NCBI GenBank assembly: GCA_009792885.1
Contig: WMCF01000030.1
Location: 8,937,482 to 9,001,481, forward strand
Origin: Eremophila alpestris peregrina
Taxonomy: Eukaryota > Chordata > Aves > Passeriformes > Alaudidae
DNA: 64,000 bases
Direction: 5' to 3'
The position numbers were made by a program, and so were the translations under genes. Positions 12,881-25,465 of the stretch are shown here, piece after piece. The notes under the pieces were generated by a model, which saw nothing but the letters and a program-made list of their open reading frames with translations, was not told the origin of the DNA and searched no databases. Each line of letters begins with the position of its first letter. Within the stretch, counting starts at the first letter, position 1.

Positions 12881-13105
12881 TGTCTATTATTCCCCCCTCC
12901 CTTTTTATTCTTTGCTGGGGGGAGCCCTGAGACAATGTCAAGTTTCCCAACCTTCTCAGCCCAGCCTATGAAAAGTCGGCAGCGGGGAGGCCACTGTCCG
13001 CCTGGCTCTGGTTTCAAACCGCAGCCCGGGATGGCTGAGCCGGGCCGTGGAATTGCCTCGCCAATCAGGAGCGAGGGGAGGGCGGCAGAGCACATAAAGG
13101 CTGCT

Positions 13106-13826
13106 GCCTACACGAGGATTAGGAAAGCTTTCAAGGATTTAAAAGACTGAAAGCAGCTGGAAACAGTGTCTAGGGCTACAAAGAGGGAAGTCAATTTGCG
13201 GTGTAAGAGATTATTCCCATTCTCATGTAACTGCTCTGGGTCTGCTCGAAGCTTAACAGGCTCCCAGGACTTCAGCAAGGATATGTAAATGCCCAGTTGA
13301 AACTAATGCAGCATCAGAGCGATGCAGGAACGCTCGACAGCCGCCCGGTAAAGTGGCAATATCCCGTCTCCAGAAGCACCGATTTCCTCATGTCAGATTA
13401 AAAGGAAAATTACATAATGACATAAGCAGGAAGTGAAATACTGTTTACCATTTACATAAAGGGCAAGTGCCTGTCTGTCGGAAGGAACAGAAATGTGTGA
13501 GTGGATCCGTAGGCTATGGAAATGTTTTGTTGCAAAGTTTTATTTGCTTCAGTGGCAAACGTTTAATCATCCTAACCTCAGTTCATTGTTTGCTTTCCTT
13601 TCTTTAGGGAGGGCGGTTTCCTTATTCCTGAAGCTGAGTTTTTCATGCAAGATAAAACTGGACTAGAAATGCAACTTCAAAGAAAAAAAAATAACGTTTT
13701 GTTTTGTTTTTTTACGAAATCAGCTGCTATCTGCTGCCCCTCCGTGGCTTTCATTAAAATAAACAAAGAAAAGACAAAATTAAAAATCTCAGATCTGAAG
13801 TGACATTGTTGTTTGAGTTACACCTT
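13106..13826. other. Gene-free span right of island 2
   Basis: No open frame of note. A GGT/GTAAGA donor-like site at about 13203 could end a divergent plus-strand exon starting near 13120, but support is thin. The rest is AT-rich with A and T runs near 13680-13715. Confidence 0.5.
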
Positions 13827-13893
13827 TCATAGAATTATAGAATTGTTTGGGTTGGAAGGGACCTTGAAGAAAATGTAGTTCCAAATTTCTCGA
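13827..13893 (-). mobile_element. CR1 LINE 3' end remnant
   Basis: The phrase around 13848-13866 (gggttggaagggaccttga), preceded by two imperfect ATAGAAT 8-mers, is the reverse complement of the avian CR1 3' terminus. The ATAGAAT repeats are the terminal microsatellite-like repeat of CR1. Only about 65 bases survive, so the element is minus-oriented and severely truncated. Confidence 0.85.
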
Positions 13894-15383
13894 GTTAAAA
13901 AAAGAAAAAAAAAAAGCAGAGAAGTGCAAGCCTGCAAATTGATACCAGCCAATCTTCTTCTCCAAAGTAGAGAAGGCTTCTAACTTTATATCAGTTCAGA
14001 AGCCTGTAAGTCATTCTGTTCCGCTCATAATGGAAATCTGTCTTTTGATCTTAGGGAACAAACAGGCAAATCTGATGCCTGAAGGAAAGTCCCAATATCA
14101 AGAATTTGCTTCTGCAATGGCTTTATCTACCAATGAAAAAATTAGTCACTATCTATAAAAACCCTTAGCAGAACAAGTAATCTTACTGAATTGAGTTACA
14201 GGGGGAAAAAGTTACAATGATATGTTTCCAGGATTTTAATAAAAAGCTTCCAAAAATATATTTCCTTTTAACTTTTGATAAGTTCCAGCAGTGGGTATGT
14301 CACAGGGAAAGAAAGAAAAGATCTGAAATATGTACTTATATGTTTTCCCATTTAATAACGATTTTTCTCACAACTGTAACAAAGATAGGAGCTTGCATAA
14401 TATTGGCACTGTCTAGATCAGAAGCATGGCATGGGTGGAGGGAAAACTTGATTGAAACTACTACTGCACTTTATCCAGGCCCAACTTTACTCTTGCCTGG
14501 TCTGTGTCCTCAGAAGGAAAGATCCAATTATGTGCTTTAATGTACAACACCAACCATCTCCAGGGATCAATATAACATGCTGCATAAGGGTAGGACCAGC
14601 CATCCTCTCTAGCCAGTGTGAGACAAGTGAGTGATGCCCCAGTGATGGTCTAATACCTCCCACTTGCACAACAGCTTGAAGCAGCTGCAATGCAGAGTGA
14701 GGTGCATTAAGAGCACTTAACAGGAATGCCTGTCCTCGGTTCCCCAAGAGCTCAGGGGACACATGTCACTTGAAATGACTGTGTGGTATGTGAAGACCTT
14801 TTACTACTTTAAATCTGGGAGAATCCTCTCCAGGATGCATTTAAAGGAAGCATTACTTTTTCAAAGTAATTAGAACATTGGGGGTAAACTACCCTGGTGA
14901 CGAGGATGTAGTAAAAAGTTCAAATCTTACAAAATTAGTAAGGATTACAAAGGATTCACACAAAACCCCTATATTTGATTTCAGGGCTTTAGGAAGGGCA
15001 TTCTTAGTACAGCTTCAGAGTTTCACATGGGAACAAAACAAAAGTTTCTCTAAGAACTCAAATATTATAAAGATAGAACAATTGCATAACTTTTCTGGAC
15101 ATGCAGACACCTTTTCACATACAACATGCACAACTTACAGGATTGGATGGGAACTACATATTACTGAAAACCCAGCAGAATGTGGCATCAAAAATGAGTT
15201 GATTGTATAGGGTGAAAACTGATTTCTAGTATTAGCAAAAAACTGAAACCATTAAAATCAATGACCTATGTTCAGAGTGGGGTGTGGGAAATTTTTTTTT
15301 CAAATCCAGTGTCACAGACAGGTCCTATTCTGTGGATGCCATTCACTTACCACCTTTGAGGAATATACTTCATAATCAACCCA
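13894..15383. other. Gene-free span
   Basis: Frames of 91-110 codons occur on both strands without recognisable content. Nothing else stands out. Confidence 0.55.
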
Positions 15384-15468
15384 CACTCAGTTGCTGGAGT
15401 TTCTTGGTGTAATACAGTTTTTGTAGTCCAGACCAAGATAAATTCTGCACCAGCTGCAGGGGGTGCAG
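15384..15468 (+). repeat. Dispersed direct repeat, copy A
   Basis: About 85 bases closely match copy B at 16854-16940. Shared blocks include TTGCTGGAGT, TGTAATACAGTTT, TAGTCCAGACCAAGATAA and CAGCTGCAGGGGG, separated by substitutions and one-base indels. Flanking sequence does not align. No known family comes to mind. The indels argue against a conserved coding exon. Confidence 0.8.
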
Positions 15469-16853
15469 TGGTATTACCACATGCAGTGGATTCAGAAAAC
15501 TGGGTGCTGCACTTCACTTCCTAGAGTATTCTGAGTGGCACAAGAGGAAAAGAGAGCATCTATATCAGAAGTGGTTCTGAGGGTAGTCAGCATCCAAAGA
15601 CACAGAGGCACAGCTAGATGTGAGGAAGAGGAATTGCCATCTGGGATGCAAGAAGACAGGTGCTGAAAATCAAATTTCCTATCTACAACCCAAGTGTATG
15701 TGTGTGCATGAGAAAGTCATGTGGTGTCTGGGGAAGTGAAAGGAGATTCTATCCCTGACAGAGGAAACTTTTACAGTCTGTCCAGTGGGACCAGTGGAGG
15801 TAAGAACAGCCAGAGGAGCTGGTGCCAGGTGCAAGTTCCGACATCACTGGGAGCAAAGACCCGTATAAGCCAGACCAAAGTCATGGTAGGGACCATAATA
15901 GTTTTAAAGGATTCTTATTGAATTAATCCAAGTTCAAAGTAAAATGGCTACAAGCACACCAAACAATTGGCAGTTTCATGTTATGAACATTGATTACCAG
16001 CAGTAATAGACACATATTCCTCTTATCAAACCCCTTGGTGAGTGACACCAGCAGACACAGAAATACCAAAGTAGCTCTGACCTTGCTGCTCACTGTGGAT
16101 GCCTGCCACAGTCCTTATCACACACCAAGCACCTCCCAGACACAAAGGGCAGACACACAAGCCCTCCATCTAGCCTCATATTTCAAGAATTATGTTGCCC
16201 CTTTCACTAAAGCAAAATCAAGGCAGGATAACTTTAGCTGGGATTCCATTACTGGCTGCATTGCTCAGGAAGATCTTCAGTGTGGTTTGTGCTGTTCTGC
16301 TCTCGACTTGGAAAAAGTAGTCAGCAGGCACTTGTGAGAACTCAGGGTGTTGGGTTCTAATTAAAAATCCTGCCTCCTATTGTTACTGAAGAAAAAGATG
16401 TAATATTAGTATGTGTCGTGAGCCAGTTTATGTAGCTAAAAAGCTTTGAGAGTTCCTGTAATTGTGCAGAAAATCCCACCACTGCATAATACCAGTTGCA
16501 AATTGTACATTAAAATATCACATATTTTTTACATAGATATAGTAAATTAGGTGTTGAGTGCTCTTTGTCAGCACATCAATTATTTCTTAAAATGTTCATC
16601 TAAATTTAGTGGGATGAGGCTTAGTTCAGTGCTTATCAATGTTCACCAGTGCGCAGTTTTGAAGGTTTTCAGTTGTGACAAGGCAAAGACAAAAATCTTG
16701 ATACCAAAAATTTAGCACTGTTTCAGAACCTGAAACTTCTGCTCACTGATTTTTTAACTAAACCTTCCTTATCTACTTTTATTGTTTCTAACAAATTACT
16801 AAACACAGGAATTATTTTGGACTGAGATTAAATGCAAAACAGCCTAATGTGGG
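15469..16853. other. Span between repeat copies A and B
   Basis: No gene is supported. A strong donor-like sequence (GGAG/GTAAGA) occurs at 15799 without a convincing matching acceptor. If A and B are the two ends of one inserted element, this 1.4 kb would be its interior, but I see no transposase or retroviral motif in it. Confidence 0.5.
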
Positions 16854-16940
16854 ATCACTCCATTGCTGGAGTTTTTTTATGTAATACAGTTTACCTAGTC
16901 CAGACCAAGATAAGTCTGCATCAGCTGCAGGGGGAGCACA
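16854..16940 (+). repeat. Dispersed direct repeat, copy B
   Basis: This is the second copy of the ~85-base sequence at 15384-15468, in the same orientation 1.47 kb downstream. On the minus strand it falls in a 133-codon open frame (17213-16812), but copy A is frameshifted in the same frame. That suggests a non-coding repeat. Confidence 0.8.
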
Positions 16941-18221
16941 GAACAGGAAGTGGCAAAAAGGACTTTCTCTCATTAGCTGAATTCCAGCTGCCATGGAAAT
17001 CCTCCTGGGCCCAGAGAATTTAATATATGCTATTATTACAGAGAACCACTCTATTTCTTTACTGAGCTGTGCCAAACAAAGACAGAGCAGACCCCAGGAT
17101 CTGATTATATGGTAGAAGTGAAAGACTTGCAGCAGAGAAAAATATGACCCAGCATATAGGTTAGAAAGAAACAACTCTAGTTTAAAAATGAGCATCTTCA
17201 GATATGAAGTCAATCACAAATATATTGCCTTTTGGAAAATATGTCTTTATTAGTTGTCTATATTGCAAATTAAAGACACGTTTTCCAAAACAAGACAAGC
17301 AGCTAGACTGCTGACTTTGAGAGAAAAATGTAATATTCACACCCAAACTATTGGCATTGAAATAAATTTCTAATACTTTTTATAGTCCCTCCCTTGGCAA
17401 TTTGAAATTCACACCTGCAGGAAGGGCAGGATGTCCCGAATAGAAAATACTTCTTAGTAACCCCACATAACACTGGAATACTTAACTCAAGGCAACATTG
17501 GCATGTAAAAATAACCTCCAGAAGAACTGGCACAAAATATAAGTTTGTAAGGTGAAGACAAATTTATGAGAAGACAGTATAAAAAGAGGGGAAAATTCTG
17601 AAATAGCAAATAAGAAAAACTGTTCTCAAGATGTGAATGTCATCATGCAATGATTTCAAGTGATACAGTTAACATTTGTGGATGTAAGACTGTACAGAGC
17701 TGGATCTCACAAAGCAGTACTTAGCTGCTCCTACAGACATAGCTGCAGTGAATGCAGTGAAGACAAACTGACCCTGCTGGCAGAATGTCTGAGTCATGGC
17801 ATCTAAATGCTCACACATTTTCTAACAGAACTTTAAAACAAGGATCAGCAGTGTCAGACATCCTTACATGTACACATAGACACCGAAAGCCACAGTGCAC
17901 AAAGATGTCCTTACATTGCATCACTGGTGAATTCATTGCCTTTCAAGACTCAGCCTTTTGGCAGGGTATCAGTAAAACAGGCAGAGGTGAGAAAAATCAG
18001 GAAATCCTTCAGTCCTCTTGGCGGAGTGACCCTTAGAAGACCATTCAGCCTTCACAGAATCACTCAAAGTGCTCTGATCTCACTTGGGACTGCACCAGCT
18101 GCAGGTAAGAGTTTCTTTCTCCATCACTTAAGCAACCTATGCAGCAATCCTCAGTTCAGACAGAAAGGTGGTTAAACAACCATCCATCTGCACTTGCCTT
18201 AAGGACTACACTGACTAGACA

Positions 18222-18247
18222 TTTTGATTAAGGCTTTTTAATCAAAA
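18222..18247. repeat. Perfect 10-bp inverted repeat
   Basis: TTTTGATTAA and TTAATCAAAA flank a six-base loop (GGCTTT). The stem is AT-rich. A T run does not follow, and vertebrate transcription does not use such terminators, so no role is assigned. Confidence 0.75.
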
Positions 18248-20264
18248 GAATAATATCTGCTGGATTTCATTTTACTACATCTGCTATGAGGCAGATACTT
18301 GATCTGCTAGGCTGAACAAGCTGGTGCACAGCCATGTGCAATAAATTAGTGATCAGAGGACTCTGATAGTCTATTCTAAAATTCTACGGAAGTATAGTAA
18401 GCTGAAAAGACTAACAAAGAGGGATGCTATAAGGGTTCAGAGTTTTTTAAACATCTGTTCTCTAGTATATATAAATGCTGAATTAAATGGAAATCATAGC
18501 CAGTTTACCACAGTTTCTCTATTTGATTTCCTAGGATTTTACAAGTAGTTGCTACTTCAGTGATAATTATACTTCATTGCTCTTAAAAGTAGTAGACAAG
18601 AGTTAAATTACTACATTTTTTAAAATATTCCAGTCCCAAGAAGCCTCCATGAAAAAACGAATTATAAAGTAAGAAGACAAGAATTGCCTTATGTATCTGT
18701 AACTTCTATTAGCATAGAAAAAAAAGGAGTAACTTTACTCCATTGCATTTTGTAACAACTGTTTATTTAGTGACCATCTGCAAAAGTCAATCATGAAGTG
18801 ATTCAAGATAAGCAAATAATGGTGTGGGCAAATAGCAGAAGTTATAACATACATGCCTTTGTCAGTCAAACAGTATCTGTCAAAAATCAGTGTTTTTCTC
18901 CTATTCCAGAATATATACAAACATATGATCACACAGGTTTGAGGGAGAGTCAGTTGGCCACAATTTCACTAAACAAGCTAAAGCCTGAACTGATAAATTG
19001 TCACTCGAAGCAAGCAGGCATCCACTCAAATCCTCATTATCTGCGTGTTAGCTGAGATCATCAAATCATGCAAATCCTTCCTTTCGAAACAAAAGCCTCT
19101 AAACCACAGGTTTAGCAAAAAAGAAACAACATGTAACACTCACTATTAAGCCACTCTGCTGTAAAACAGTTTTTATTCAACCTGCATACAACAGGTTGGA
19201 CATATCATATGCCACCCCCAAGTGTGCCAGAAATGAGAAACTCTAAGCACTGTCGAGACGATGCCATGTCCAGGAAGAATTACAGAGAGATTGACTCTGT
19301 GTCGCAAAACTTTCCAAAAACAGAAGAAATGTTGGTGTTTTAACACGTTTTCAAAATCTCAGCTGGGACAAGGCATTAATACAAAAAACTGGAATGTTTC
19401 TGCCTAATTTTTAATTCCTCATATTTCTTGTTCTCAGAAAACATTTGATATTCCAGTGTTCTGCTGTTTTCCCCTAGAGTGACACTACATAGTTTTGGTC
19501 ATACAGAGGTAAAAAATTAACTCAGGTATTTTTTAAAAATCCCAGGAAGCCAACTGCCACTAAAAAGACAATGTTTCACTGACTTCAAATCAGGTATTTC
19601 AGCCAAGATCAATGAAGGCAAAGTTGTCTAAAACATTGTATTTCATTGTTCTAGTCATAGAATTTTGCCAGCAGCCTGCTCTATCTCATGAAACTTTATT
19701 TAATAAGAAGATTATTTTTTTGCAGTTGAAAGTCCCAAGAATATTTTTGTGGGGAATTCTCACTTTTCTCTTTTTCCCTGTGTCCTGGCTACCCATGCCA
19801 GCCCCCTGCCCCATGGAAAAAGGGCTTCTGTGAAACAGGCAGCCTGTTGGAACAGGAGGTACAAAAGTTACCTGTCAGTTATGCAAGGGGGTCACATGGA
19901 AAACTTGTGAAGTGCTTTGATTCAGAATCATATCATGAACTGCAGCCTGAAAATTACTTGTGCCCAGGGCACCAAGTATTTCCATCTTCTTCACTGGAAT
20001 TCTCAGACTGCATATTCAAGCTGTCTTTATACTGCTGAAGATAAATAAAGAAGATAATAAATCTACAAATGCTAAAACATCTTTGAACATCACTGTAATC
20101 AGGGCAGCACAGGCTCAGCTAATGAGCAGGAAGAAAAGACTCAAAAAGACTAATCTTTGTAGATGTAACTTCAAGTTTCTGGACTGGATTCAAGCTTCTG
20201 AATGCAAAAGTTACTATAAACCAGACAACACAACAAAAAGACTACTGAAATAATTTCTAGAAAA

Positions 20265-20310
20265 GTGTGTGTGTCTGTGTTTGTGTGTGCATGTAGACAT
20301 GAATGTGTAG
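20265..20310 (+). repeat. Imperfect (TG)n microsatellite
   Basis: GTGTGTGTGTCTGTGTTTGTGTGTGC followed by looser TG/TA alternation. This is an interrupted dinucleotide repeat, probably old and only mildly polymorphic. Confidence 0.8.
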
Positions 20311-23300
20311 AGAAATATATTCAAATTCCTCAAGAAAAATTGAAGGGATATACTTGGACTTTCTTAGTGAAAAAGAACTGAGTCTGAAGGTGCTCTTCCC
20401 TACAGCTGAACAAAATACTTTCCTATTCAGGATACCAGTGGATTGCAGTGTTGGTGGTGAGATGAGGTTGTAGGGGGTGGGCTGGGGAATGAGCAAAAAC
20501 CTTAACCCAAACCCTTAAACTCTGGCCAGGAAAACCACTTTATACAACTGAGAATTTGCTAACATATGTGACTCATGATTTGATTCATAAGATCCTGAAG
20601 TTCACTGGGGTTACCATCAAGGTCAGATTACCTATGAAATATCAGATTACTACACCTTTCCATTGCTTCAGAGAAACCCGTGGTACTGACCATGTAATAT
20701 ATTTATGTGGGAAGGTTAACACCAAAACCATCACATTCCTCCAGTTTCAAATGAGAAAAACAGGCAAAGAATTTAGAAGAAAATCAAAAGGACCTTCTTA
20801 TGAGAGGATTTTAAATTAAGCAATTTAAGGATGTGGGCAGATATCACGAAGCATTAGTCACAGAATTTAAGTTGGAGACAGTTTCAGAAAGTCTTTGCTT
20901 ATCACAAAAATGTTTTTTTTCTCACCAGGACCATTGCTTAAAACCAGCTAAGGAGGGTTTTGAAATGCTGTGTTTATAAATAGGCTCACTGGGACTGTCC
21001 TGGGAGGACTGGTCTGGTTGGGTCTCACGCTTCTTTCTGTGTCAAGTAGCCCTCTTTTAACTTTTAAAACCATTTTCAGATGGCACTTTTATGAGTCCCT
21101 GTACTTCATTCCTTTTAATTACAGGAATATATAGTGTAGGTTTACCAGTCTCCAAAAGAATTTTTACTTTCTTTAGCACACATTTCCAGAGGTGTCACCT
21201 ATCCAGTCCTCTCTTTCTGTTAAACAGCACTGGCAATAAAAGACAATGACTGCAAAGATAATGCACTTCTCCAGGTTCCAAGAAAACCCCTTTTATAATC
21301 CAAACATTTGATTCTCATTTTATAAGATGCCCTTATAAAAATACTAAAATAAACAAAAGCAGACTGGTCCATGAAAATTCTGCTTTCATAGTTGTTGTTA
21401 AGCATTTTCATGAAGATCCTCAAAAAATCTGAAGTAACCCAGAAAATCTGATTCAGGTAAGACTTGTGGAAAGTGAAGTTCAGCACAGAAATAAAATGCT
21501 CACTATTAGGCATTAATTTTTGAATCTCTTATTTTCACAGGTTATTATTAGTTTGCATTTATCACTTCAATGCTGAAATTGGCAGATTTTGTCCAGACTG
21601 TCTTATTTCATAAATATACATGCTTATTAAAAGGAGACTCAACCATTATAACCCCTGCCTGCAACACATTCTCCAGTATCATTATTTGACACCAACAGCA
21701 GAAAAAAAAAAGCACAGAAATAGTTGCTACTGCACATCAGCCCAGAGATGAAGGTTAATGCATGCCTTCTAAACTATTTCATGCAGATTTTGATCCCTAG
21801 GGCCACACTGTCACATATGCTCATACTCTCTCTCCTTCTTGTTAAGACATCTCCCTTAGCTGTAATTTTGCTGTAATTCACTATGAAACTGCAATGATAT
21901 GCAAAGGTCCCAACACCCATTTTATAAAGCCTTTTCCACATCTCTTGGGCACAAAGAAGGTCCTTGATGTCATTGGGAATCCACAGTGATGTCCTGAATA
22001 TCCTGGTATCTTCAGCAATCCAAGCTTTTGGTGTTCTCACTTTCCCATCTACCACCTGAAATTAACAACTAATAACTTGATACTATATGATGCTGAAGAG
22101 CAAGATGAGACAGGAGGACCCCTGAGCACATACAGAGGAGTTAGGCTGAGTTGTGCAGTCATATTGTTCAATTACCAATCACTTGGCAACAACTGATTTT
22201 GCTTTTCTCCTTCTGCATGTCTGTTCAGAGTGGAAGCACGTATACACAGTGTTTTGCACTTCACACTGAAGCGAGAGAGAAAATAAAATCATACTAAGGA
22301 TTCAAAAATGAAAGACTCTTGCAATTTCAACACAATTTCCATTTCTTTTCTCACAGGATCTCTTAATTCACTGGGACTACCTGCTTCTCTAAGTATTTAA
22401 TCGTGTGGAAAAATACAGTACACCACAGAAAAGGAACAAATCACAGAGTCCTTTGGGAAAAGGTGATGGCACTTCAGCAGGGGAGCTCTCCAGGCTAGCC
22501 CAGCATCCTTAGCCCCAAAGACTGTGGGGAACAGAAACAACTGCACAGAAAAAAAATTCACATGCCAAATCCTCATTTTTGATCTTAGAAGTGTAAACCT
22601 CTGACCACTTCCAGCTTCAAAGCTGAAAAAGAACGGGGAGCATCTGAAATGCAACATCTAAAACAAGAGAAGCTGTCTCTACAGTTAGAAAAATCATTAT
22701 TGTTGCAGCTTTATGTTATTTGCAATCCTGCAAATAAAGTAAATGGCACAACTCACAGTCTCTTTAGACTGACAACTGCTGAAAGGATGGGATCTATACT
22801 TACCTTACTTTGGGTGTCTTCCTGTGAGTTCTCATGTTCAATTCTTTTGGGAAACTTTTCCCTTTATGTAGGCTTTGTTTGGCCACCATAAACCACTAAA
22901 GCCTTCAGCACAGGGTGTTTATTATGGGTATGCTGTAGGTGAGCAGCGAGGTTTATCCACCATCCTGCTCCCTCCAGTGACTTCTTGAACCCATAGATCT
23001 TTTGCTTTTGATAAATCAAACTGATACATAAAAATAAAGCAGAAGGGCAAGGAGAAATCAGACAGTAGACAGGTGGTCTTGAGTCTCAAGCATTTTTTTG
23101 TATTTGTCTTTCAGTGTGGCCATTTCCAAGAGCCAGTTTTATCAGCATTTTACAAGTATTAGCAGGGCATTTGATGCACATTTCATGGAGGGGTTGCAAT
23201 GTCTCAAACAGGTGATAAAGGGTTGCTATGGTTACAATATTCTCTTAAGCTGAATGCTTAACAGGTTCACAAAATACATATCCTTACTTGTTATTTAAAA

Positions 23301-24687
23301 TATTAGTTGTCCAACAGGCATTTGCTTATGCACCCCTTTCATTTCTTCATGGACATACCACATCTTTATCTATCAAATATAGTGGATTTTGATACTGTTT
23401 AAAGAAAGGAGAGGTCACTAACCATTTCCCTTCTTCAGAAAAGAGGACAAGTTAGGTAGCTCATTATCTAGCCTGTTTATAATTAAGTCCAAAAATAACT
23501 GCCCCACTGTACTAGAATTGTGAGAACTTTCAGAGTATTTAATGAGTCATGGAAACAAGTTTAAAAGTCTGCACTAAACAAAGAACTAAACATTAGCATG
23601 GCAATATACCATATAGCTTTTAATGGTCTGAACTCTTTGTCTCACATTTGGACACAGAGCCAGGATTGCCCCATCACCAGCATTTCATCCAGTGTTTCTT
23701 TCCGATGGGTTACTTTTTTGCCAGTGAATCTGAAGGTGATATTTAGAAGTCTATTATCAGGGATGCAAATTGGGGAGAAAATGTCACATCCAATCACAAC
23801 TGTTTACTAAGATATTACTCATGGGCAAATGCTTTCATACACTGCCTACTTAGAAGGGTAGGTTGAATGGAGTTACTGTAAAGGCATCAAATTTCAAATT
23901 TCTATACTTGCTTGCACTCTTCATGATGCAATTAATGGGAAGTTTTAACACACTAACTTACTTTAATTGGACTTGGTTTATTAGGATATATAGAATATAA
24001 ATAAAAATAAGGTTTCCTAATTTTTATTATCATCAAAACAACAATGTTTTGACTTTATTTGTGTCACTTTTGTGATCATTATATACCTGCTACCTTATTT
24101 TGAAACTTTCTATTGACACCTGATACAGAGATAGGATGGAACTCTGCTATTATGAAATGCATTTATTTTAAAAATGGCCCAATTTTTACTAAGGTAAATA
24201 TGAGTAGGATTACATCCATATGCAACTGATAACCTGACTGTGGTCAGGGAAAACAAAAAGAATCCTCCAAGCTTGGCTAATAACTTAGTTGGGTATATCT
24301 GAACACCTGTGACTATAACAGTAATCGGTTCAGTTTGGAGTAAGACTGAGCAAGAGCAAATGTGCTTGCAACTTCCAGATCTGCTTTCACAGCTTGTATC
24401 CAAAGAGATTCCTGGGAAATGAATTAATATTTTGCAGTCTGAAGCAGCAAATTTTTATAGCAGGTCTGAGCAACAGGGTAGGAATTCATGGAAGATAATA
24501 TATTGAGCAGATCTAAGTATTAAAAAGAGACTTTCCTTATGTATTTTGAAGTGCAGAATGTTGCATATTTCTAAAACGAAAAATGGACATAACATGTTGT
24601 TCTTGCAAGGTGTTACCATGTTAACAACTAGAGAACCTTCTGTTAAAACTATTAATATGTGGCTTATCACTTCATAAAAGCTTGAAA

Positions 24688-25164
24688 TCACAATGCAACA
24701 ACAATAAGCACATGTGGTACATATGAAGCCAGTCTGCAAATACAATAATAAGCATTCAGCAAGAGGCATTTTTGTGCTGTGGTTAGCTGAGGTAAAATTG
24801 TCATGCTTGTTCTACAATCACCACTTTTGTTACCTACAAAATAAACCCATCCATACTCTGTATTTGGGCTCCTTTCTGAAGTGCAAGAAAGGCTTTTGTT
24901 GCCTCCCTGTTCACCAGCACACACCAAACCTGACTTGGGAGGTTTGAAGGTGATGGTGAAGCCATCTGCAGGAAGGCTTAGCAATTTTAAGGAAATCTGT
25001 TCAAACCTGCAGCTGACCCTCTGTTTACCAAGACAGACATCATGTATCATAATGATTCTGTCACTGGTGTCAGTATTTGGGTAGTTGTGGCACTTACAGG
25101 AATAAGCAGGAAAAGACGGGGTGATAATTATGAGGCTGAGAGATGCGAAGAGGAAGAACCACAA
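24688..25164 (-). other. Open frame with signal-peptide-like start, doubtful
   Basis: The minus-strand frame of 158 codons starts with MWFFLFASLSLIIITPSFPA, which resembles a secretory signal, followed by a region with about a dozen cysteines. I recognise no family. There is no CpG island, clear promoter or splice site. A frame this long is not unexpected by chance in 64 kb. The frame begins just left of a CR1 remnant. I think chance is likelier than a gene, though an orphan or decayed secreted protein exon cannot be excluded. Confidence 0.12.
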
Positions 25165-25168
25165 GCAT

Positions 25169-25335
25169 GGAATTATTTAAGTTAGAGAATACCTTTAAGG
25201 TCGAGCCCAGCTATTAACACATCACTGCCAAGTCCACCACTAAACCACCATCCCTGTGCAGGGCAGGCATTCACGTGCACTTTTAAACACCTCCAGGGAT
25301 GGTGACTCCACCACTTCCCTGTCCCAGTGCCTGAG
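25169..25335 (-). mobile_element. CR1 LINE 3' fragment
   Basis: The sequence follows the reverse complement of the avian CR1 3' UTR and last coding segment. It has the AAGGTCGAGCCCA-type phrase, CACTGCCAAGTCCACCACTAA at 25226-25246, CACCTCCAGGGATGGTGACT at 25290-25309, and CCACCACTTCCCTG next to it. The terminal 8-mer repeats are eroded. It is minus-oriented and 5'-truncated at about 25335, where CpG-rich DNA begins shortly after. Confidence 0.85.
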
Positions 25336-25377
25336 ATATCTATGTTAAAATGGCACAGCGAGTTCATGAACACCAAA

Positions 25378-25428
25378 CCCGTGCGTACACACGAAGCGAT
25401 GAGCGGGGCAGAGCCGGCCCGTAGCCGC

Positions 25429-25465
<37 letters not shown>

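Larger units (their letters stand above)
12690..13105. promoter_or_regulatory. CpG island 2 / promoter region
   Basis: GC-rich sequence contains about 20 CpG sites over 400 bases. On the minus strand there is a TATA-like GAATAAAAAGG at 12901-12911 and a plausible start region near 12870-12880. These precede a short 5' leader and the first-exon candidate at 12754. On the plus strand there is a CCAAT box at 13061-13065 and a CATAAA element at 13092-13097, which could serve a divergent transcript starting near 13120. The layout suggests a promoter, perhaps bidirectional. Core elements are short, so each is weak alone. The island and the minus-strand donor together carry the call. Confidence 0.6.
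12437..13150 (+). other. Long open frame, probably not a gene
   Basis: This is the longest open frame in the window (237 codons), but it lies across a GC-rich CpG island where stop codons are scarce. It has no domain, signal peptide or repeated motif that I recognise. It contains low-complexity Ser/Arg/Gly and Phe/Pro stretches and overlaps the stronger minus-strand first-exon signals. I record it only so that it is not mistaken for a gene. Confidence 0.2.
16941..25168. other. Gene-free span, 8.2 kb
   Basis: No gene is supported. There is a perfect 10-bp hairpin (18222-18247), a CAG/GTAAGA donor-like site at 18104 without clear coding context, and a TG-rich microsatellite (20265-20310). A 158-codon minus-strand open frame (25164-24688) begins with a hydrophobic stretch and is described separately. 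Confidence 0.6.

Noticed and set aside
12437..13150. 237-codon plus-strand open frame
   Set aside because: It spans a CpG island with few stops, has no recognisable domain and conflicts with better minus-strand exon signals.
18104..18110. CAG/GTAAGAG donor-like site
   Set aside because: The upstream interval back to a possible acceptor at 17828 has stops in each frame checked and no other support. Such sites occur by chance every few kilobases.
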